Below, in pieces: positions 60,286 to 64,000 of a stretch of 64,000 nt of DNA. Below the pieces are notes generated by a model. It did no database searches. It was not told where the DNA came from and worked only from the letters and a program-made list of their open reading frames with translations. Made by a program: the position numbers and the translations under genes. The stretch comes from Calliopum simillimum. Its lineage: Eukaryota > Arthropoda > Insecta > Diptera > Lauxaniidae. Position 1 is the first letter of the stretch. Each line of letters opens with the position of its first letter. The DNA lies in the NCBI GenBank assembly GCA_951812925.1, contig OX638368.1, positions 122,411,309 to 122,475,308 of the forward strand. The letters are read 5' to 3'.

Positions 60286-60289
60286 CTAT

Positions 60290-62541
60290 ACAAACATGAT
60301 TCAGGAACTTTACATTGGATATGCCTTCGCACAAAAATTAAGCTTATTAATATCAAGAATGAATACTGGTCTAAGTTTAAGAAAAACAGGAGTAATCTCA
60401 GTCTTCTTGAAAATTTTAAAAGGCTAAATTCAATCATCAAGCCGATCTTAAAAGAAAAGCGTTCTAATTATTTAAATAGAGAAATTGAGAAATGTCAAGG
60501 TGATCCGAAAAAAATTTGGAGGAAAATTAATGCTTTGGTCAAAGAAATTCCTAGGAAATCTTTTCCTATCTACGAAAATAATGTTTTGTTAGACGATTTA
60601 GCTATCGCAAATAAATTTATCAATTTTTTCTGTTCAATTGGTGAAAACATCACTAACTCGCTTATAAGTTTTCCTTGGGATGATATTAATTTCTTCCAGT
60701 CTCTAATTCCTCCTTCTTCAAACTTTTTCTTTAATTTTGAGAGAACTTCCTCCTCCCAAGTTAAAAAAATTATATCGTCTTTAAATAATAAGACCTCTGC
60801 TGGTTGGGATGGCGTTTCGAGTGTAATATTCAAAAATTCTCTTGAACAATTAGTTGATATTATTTGCAATTTGTTTAATTTGGTTATTGACACCAACACC
60901 TTCCCAAATTGCTTAAAAATCCAAACGGTTTCTCCAATTTTCAAGAAAGGTGAAAAAGGTAATGTGGATAACTATCGACCGATTTCAATCCCGCCAACGC
61001 TTAGTAAAATTTTCGAAAGACTTTTGTATGATCAAATGTATTCATTTATTACAAATAATGGTTTGTTGTACAGTCACCAATATGGCTTCCTTCGTGGTTT
61101 AGGTACGCAAACTGCTCTTATTGAAATAATTGACCTTATCTGCAAACATATTTCGTCGAGTAAGTTGGTTGGGGGTTTATTTCTTGATCTTAGTAAGGCC
61201 TTTGACTCAATTGATCACTGTATTCTACTTGAAAAATTGAGCTTTTATGGATTCTCTATGAATGCAATTAGTCTGATCAAAAGTTATTTGTCGGAAGGAA
61301 AGCAATATGTTATTGTAAATGGATTGTCTAGTGAGCTTAACGACATTAGTACTGGTGTCCCACAGGGCTCAGTTTTAGGGCCTTTGCTTTTCCTAATATT
61401 TATCAATGATGTCTCTCGACTTCCTCTAAAAGGGAAAATATTTTTGTTTGCGGATGGCTGTTCTATTTTTTATCCTGGTAATTGCGTTGATGATATTAGG
61501 CACGATATAAAAGAAGACCTAATAGTTTTAGATGAATTCTTTAGGCTGAATAAGCTGATGTTGAATGTTAAGAAAACTAATGTAATTTGTTTTCGTGGTA
61601 AACGTAAAGTAATTGATAATTTAGAAATCATTCATAACGGAGAGTTGCTAACGCAAGTCAATTGCATCAAATTTCTTGGGGTTAAAATTGATTGTTTTTT
61701 AAGTTAGCAAGATCACATTGACTGGTTAGAGAATAAATTAGCTGTAGTTAATGGGTTACTCTATAAAATAAAGCATAAACTTTTAATCCCTACAAAAAAA
61801 TTGATTTACTTTGGGCTTGCTCACTGCCATATCTCTTATGCCACCGGTATCTGGGCTGCTTTCTCGAACTCTAATAGTGTTCAAGTAATGCAAAATAAAA
61901 TGTTAAAAAATGTTTTCAATCTGCATTCTCGATATCATTCAGTTGATCTTTACTCCAATTATCGTATTTTGCCTGTTAAGGCCATTCATAGGTTACAGTT
62001 GTTATGGCACGTTCATAAAGTCCAAAATAACCTAAGTCCTAATAATGTTCAGATTTTGACGCTTCAACACTCGTATGATACAAGGCATAGAAATCTTCTG
62101 GTCATTTCTCGAGCAGTAAATGCTATGTCGTCGCAGAGTATATCGCATAATGGACTTAGGTGGTATAATGAGTTGAACAGTTCGATCAAGAACCTATCGA
62201 ATATGGAGTTATTCAAAAAGAAGTTAAAAGAATTCCTCTTAAATAGAACTACGCTGCTAGCTATATTGTAAATTTTGTATTTTTCTACTTAACCTGTAAA
62301 ATTGTATAAATTTGTAAATTTTCAATTGTTAAGGGTTATATTTCTTTTCCTTGAATTGTTTCATTTTAATGATTTTAAAAATCACTTCTAGCTTTTAAGT
62401 TGTCGGTCTCTTTTAGTTCCTTAGACCTTTTGGTTGAACTAGTCATTTAATAATTATTTATATTAGTTAAATTATTTTTAATTATTTATAACTTTGTACA
62501 TGAATTAATAAGACTTTAAATATAATAAAAAAAAAAAAAAA
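60290..62541 (+). mobile_element. 5'-truncated non-LTR retrotransposon with poly(A) tail
   Basis: About 2.25 kb ending in a run of A near 62,524-62,541. It carries the reverse transcriptase and the C-terminal region but no endonuclease or ORF1. The 5' edge is approximate. It lies about 280 bases upstream of the Rpt5 start codon, in the opposite orientation. Confidence 0.85.
60310..62271 (+). pseudogene. LINE reverse transcriptase with mutated active site
   Basis: About 650 codons in one frame, broken only by a TAG at 61,705. RT motifs in order: TSAGWDGVS, NYRPIS, QYGFLRGLGTQTAL, FLDLSKAFDSIDHCILLEKL (catalytic Asp), TGVPQGSVLGPLLFLIFIND, and FADG where FADD is required. The thumb/C-terminal part follows after the stop (WLENKLAVVNGLLYKIKHKL to a TAA at 62,269-62,271). 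Fits the CR1/jockey group of non-LTR elements. The lost Asp and the stop make this copy inactive. Confidence 0.9.
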
Positions 62542-62568
62542 AGCAGTTCCAACAAAAATCTTGTGTTG

Positions 62569-62690
62569 GTAATTTTTCAGTATTTATCTCTTTGTATTAA
62601 TCGTACGAATGACTGGCAAAAACCAAAATATTTTGGTCGTATAAGATGAAGTCGTACGACTAATACAAATAGATGAATATTGAAAAATTA
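62569..62690. mobile_element. Hairpin MITE next to the LINE tail
   Basis: Arms of 38 bases, AATTTTTCAGTATTTATCTC followed by TTTGTATTAATCGTACGA, mirror each other at 62,652-62,689 with about five mismatches. The loop is 44 bases. Confidence 0.65.
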
Positions 62691-62699
62691 ATTAGACTT

Positions 62700-64000
62700 A
62701 TTTTTATTGGAACATATTTTTCGCAAGAAGTGGATCCAATGTAACTTATAACCTGTTGCCAGCAAAGATTTAGCTGTGCTGAGATAAGTAAATCATATTG
62801 TTAAATCCTACCCGTTTCCAACGGACGGCAAATATCAGAAGCATTAAAATTAAACTTTTATTACATTTTCTTCTTAATTTTAATCTTCCATTTATGCCGA
62901 TTGTCAAAGTAAAAGGGTGTCACCATGGTTGAATTACCCTGGTTGCAGCGATAACAAATGCTGCTTCTTCTTAAACTACGAAAATGTCAAAATTTTCTAG
63001 TCTTTTGACATATAGCAAGGCAAGATCGGGGTTCCATATTTGTTTATTTTGACAACTTGCCATAACCATTGATATTGAATCATGGGTGTCACTAGGCACA
63101 TATTTAACTTTAAATCTCAGATTTATTTTTGTATGGTAAATCATGGGATCAACGCCCAGATTGAGAGCTAAATCCAGAAACTGCCTTAAATCCCATTTTA
63201 ATTCTTCGGTGGAAGTAAATAGTTCTATCGCCGGATAGTTTAGTCTTTCATGTGAACCAGCTCTAACTGATCGATGGCCTCATCTTATCTAAAGAAAGAG
63301 AAAATCTCGAATCGCATCGGCTATTCATTTTAACAAATTTTTCTTTTTTTAACGTCACAGAAACAGTTTTGAAACAATTTCACTCTCTGAACGTATTTAC
63401 GTATCGCGCAAAATTTTACCCTCCCTAATATTCTATCGATACTACGATAAGTTCTTCCATTATACAAAAAAACACATTTTTCTTCAACAGATTAGTTATT
63501 CTTTTTCAGCTTGTTGTTTATTGGTGATTATGTAAATTATTATAATACAAAGTTGCATTCATTAAAAATTTCAACTACAATAGCGCTGAATCAGAATAGT
63601 GATAACATTGAACCTTTCGTCTAATTTTGCTTACCGCATTTTTTAGCCTACGTTTTGTTTACATTTTTTTGTTTTGCTGTGGCTGGTGTGATTCATCTGC
63701 TCCATGGAAATGAGTGTGAGTTTCAAATTCAATATCAGAATAGTAGCAAGTACCTGTCGAATTGATGTAGTCGTTTGTTGTAAACGGGTTTACGTGCGGA
63801 ATAAACAATTGCCAAGCTTGCGTATGAGCTTGTATAAAAAAAGTGAGCTCGTTGAGGCTGGTGAAAGTTTTTTTAGTTTTATGATTAATCAAAGCTTTGC
63901 ATAATTTTGTGTGTGTTTTTTTAGTAATTGATTCCTTTATTTTCTCCACAAGGCCGCAATGCTTGCACGTGTGTCCTTTTATCCGACATTGTTGTACAAT
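62700..64000. other. Right-end sequence without recognised gene
   Basis: A TATCGATA (63,436-63,443) matches the DREF site common in fly housekeeping promoters. Overlapping ORFs on both strands at 63,659-63,949 lack recognisable motifs. A first exon of a gene extending off the window is possible but unproven. Confidence 0.35.

Noticed and set aside
60570..60944. 124-aa minus-strand ORF
   Set aside because: Antisense to the LINE reverse transcriptase, which carries recognisable RT motifs.
63659..63949. 96-aa minus-strand ORF at the right edge
   Set aside because: Overlaps an ORF on the other strand, both without motifs; cannot choose either.

Overview
The window is nuclear DNA from a cyclorrhaphan fly. 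Spliced protein-coding genes with GT-AG introns sit in very AT-rich DNA crowded with degenerate transposons. The proteins look like close relatives of Drosophila proteins, and the repeat types would fit a tephritid-like genome, but I cannot name the species. No bacterial, organellar or viral replicon is present.

Four complete genes can be assembled exon by exon with every splice phase consistent. Hmgcr (HMG-CoA reductase, + strand, 18,971-33,557, 926 aa) has six coding exons and a 7.5 kb first coding intron. RanBP3-like (- strand, 43,909-41,064, 419 aa) follows tail to tail. Hrd3/SEL1L (+ strand, 49,709-55,205, 820 aa) is head to head with RanBP3. Rpt5 (26S proteasome ATPase, - strand, 60,008-58,566, 428 aa) is tail to tail with Hrd3. 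Three of the four act in one pathway as known from yeast and mammals: HMG-CoA reductase is the classic substrate of the Hrd1-Hrd3 ER-associated degradation ligase, and the 26S proteasome destroys the product. RanBP3 is the odd one out (nuclear export cofactor).

Layout. 1-18.4 kb: gene-free, full of palindromic MITEs, Tc1/mariner, non-LTR, copia and Merlin remnants, with one hAT-type MITE that keeps a perfect 8-bp target duplication. 18.5-33.8 kb: Hmgcr, whose introns carry a 0.9 kb long-TIR element, a pogo-like transposon and two copies of an element built of repeated modules (period 142 bp in the first). 33.8-40.9 kb: intergenic, with piggyBac-type and foldback MITEs nested in one another. 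40.9-43.9 kb: RanBP3. 43.9-49.7 kb: the divergent promoter region of RanBP3 and Hrd3, split by a long-inverted-repeat element that was itself hit by a non-LTR element whose (TAAA)n tail is now about 2.5 kb of nearly pure tetranucleotide repeat. 49.7-55.4 kb: Hrd3, with a third modular element and a foldback element in its fourth intron. 55.4-58.4 kb: repeats. 58.5-60.2 kb: Rpt5 and its promoter. 60.3-62.5 kb: a nearly full-length but dead reverse-transcriptase ORF. 62.7-64 kb: no recognised gene.

I see no CRISPR array, rRNA or functional tRNA. The most distinctive observations are the clustering of an ERAD substrate, its ligase adaptor and a proteasome ATPase; the giant TTTA array between two promoters; and the modular and foldback repeats. 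Family names come from recognising motifs by eye, without database searches.
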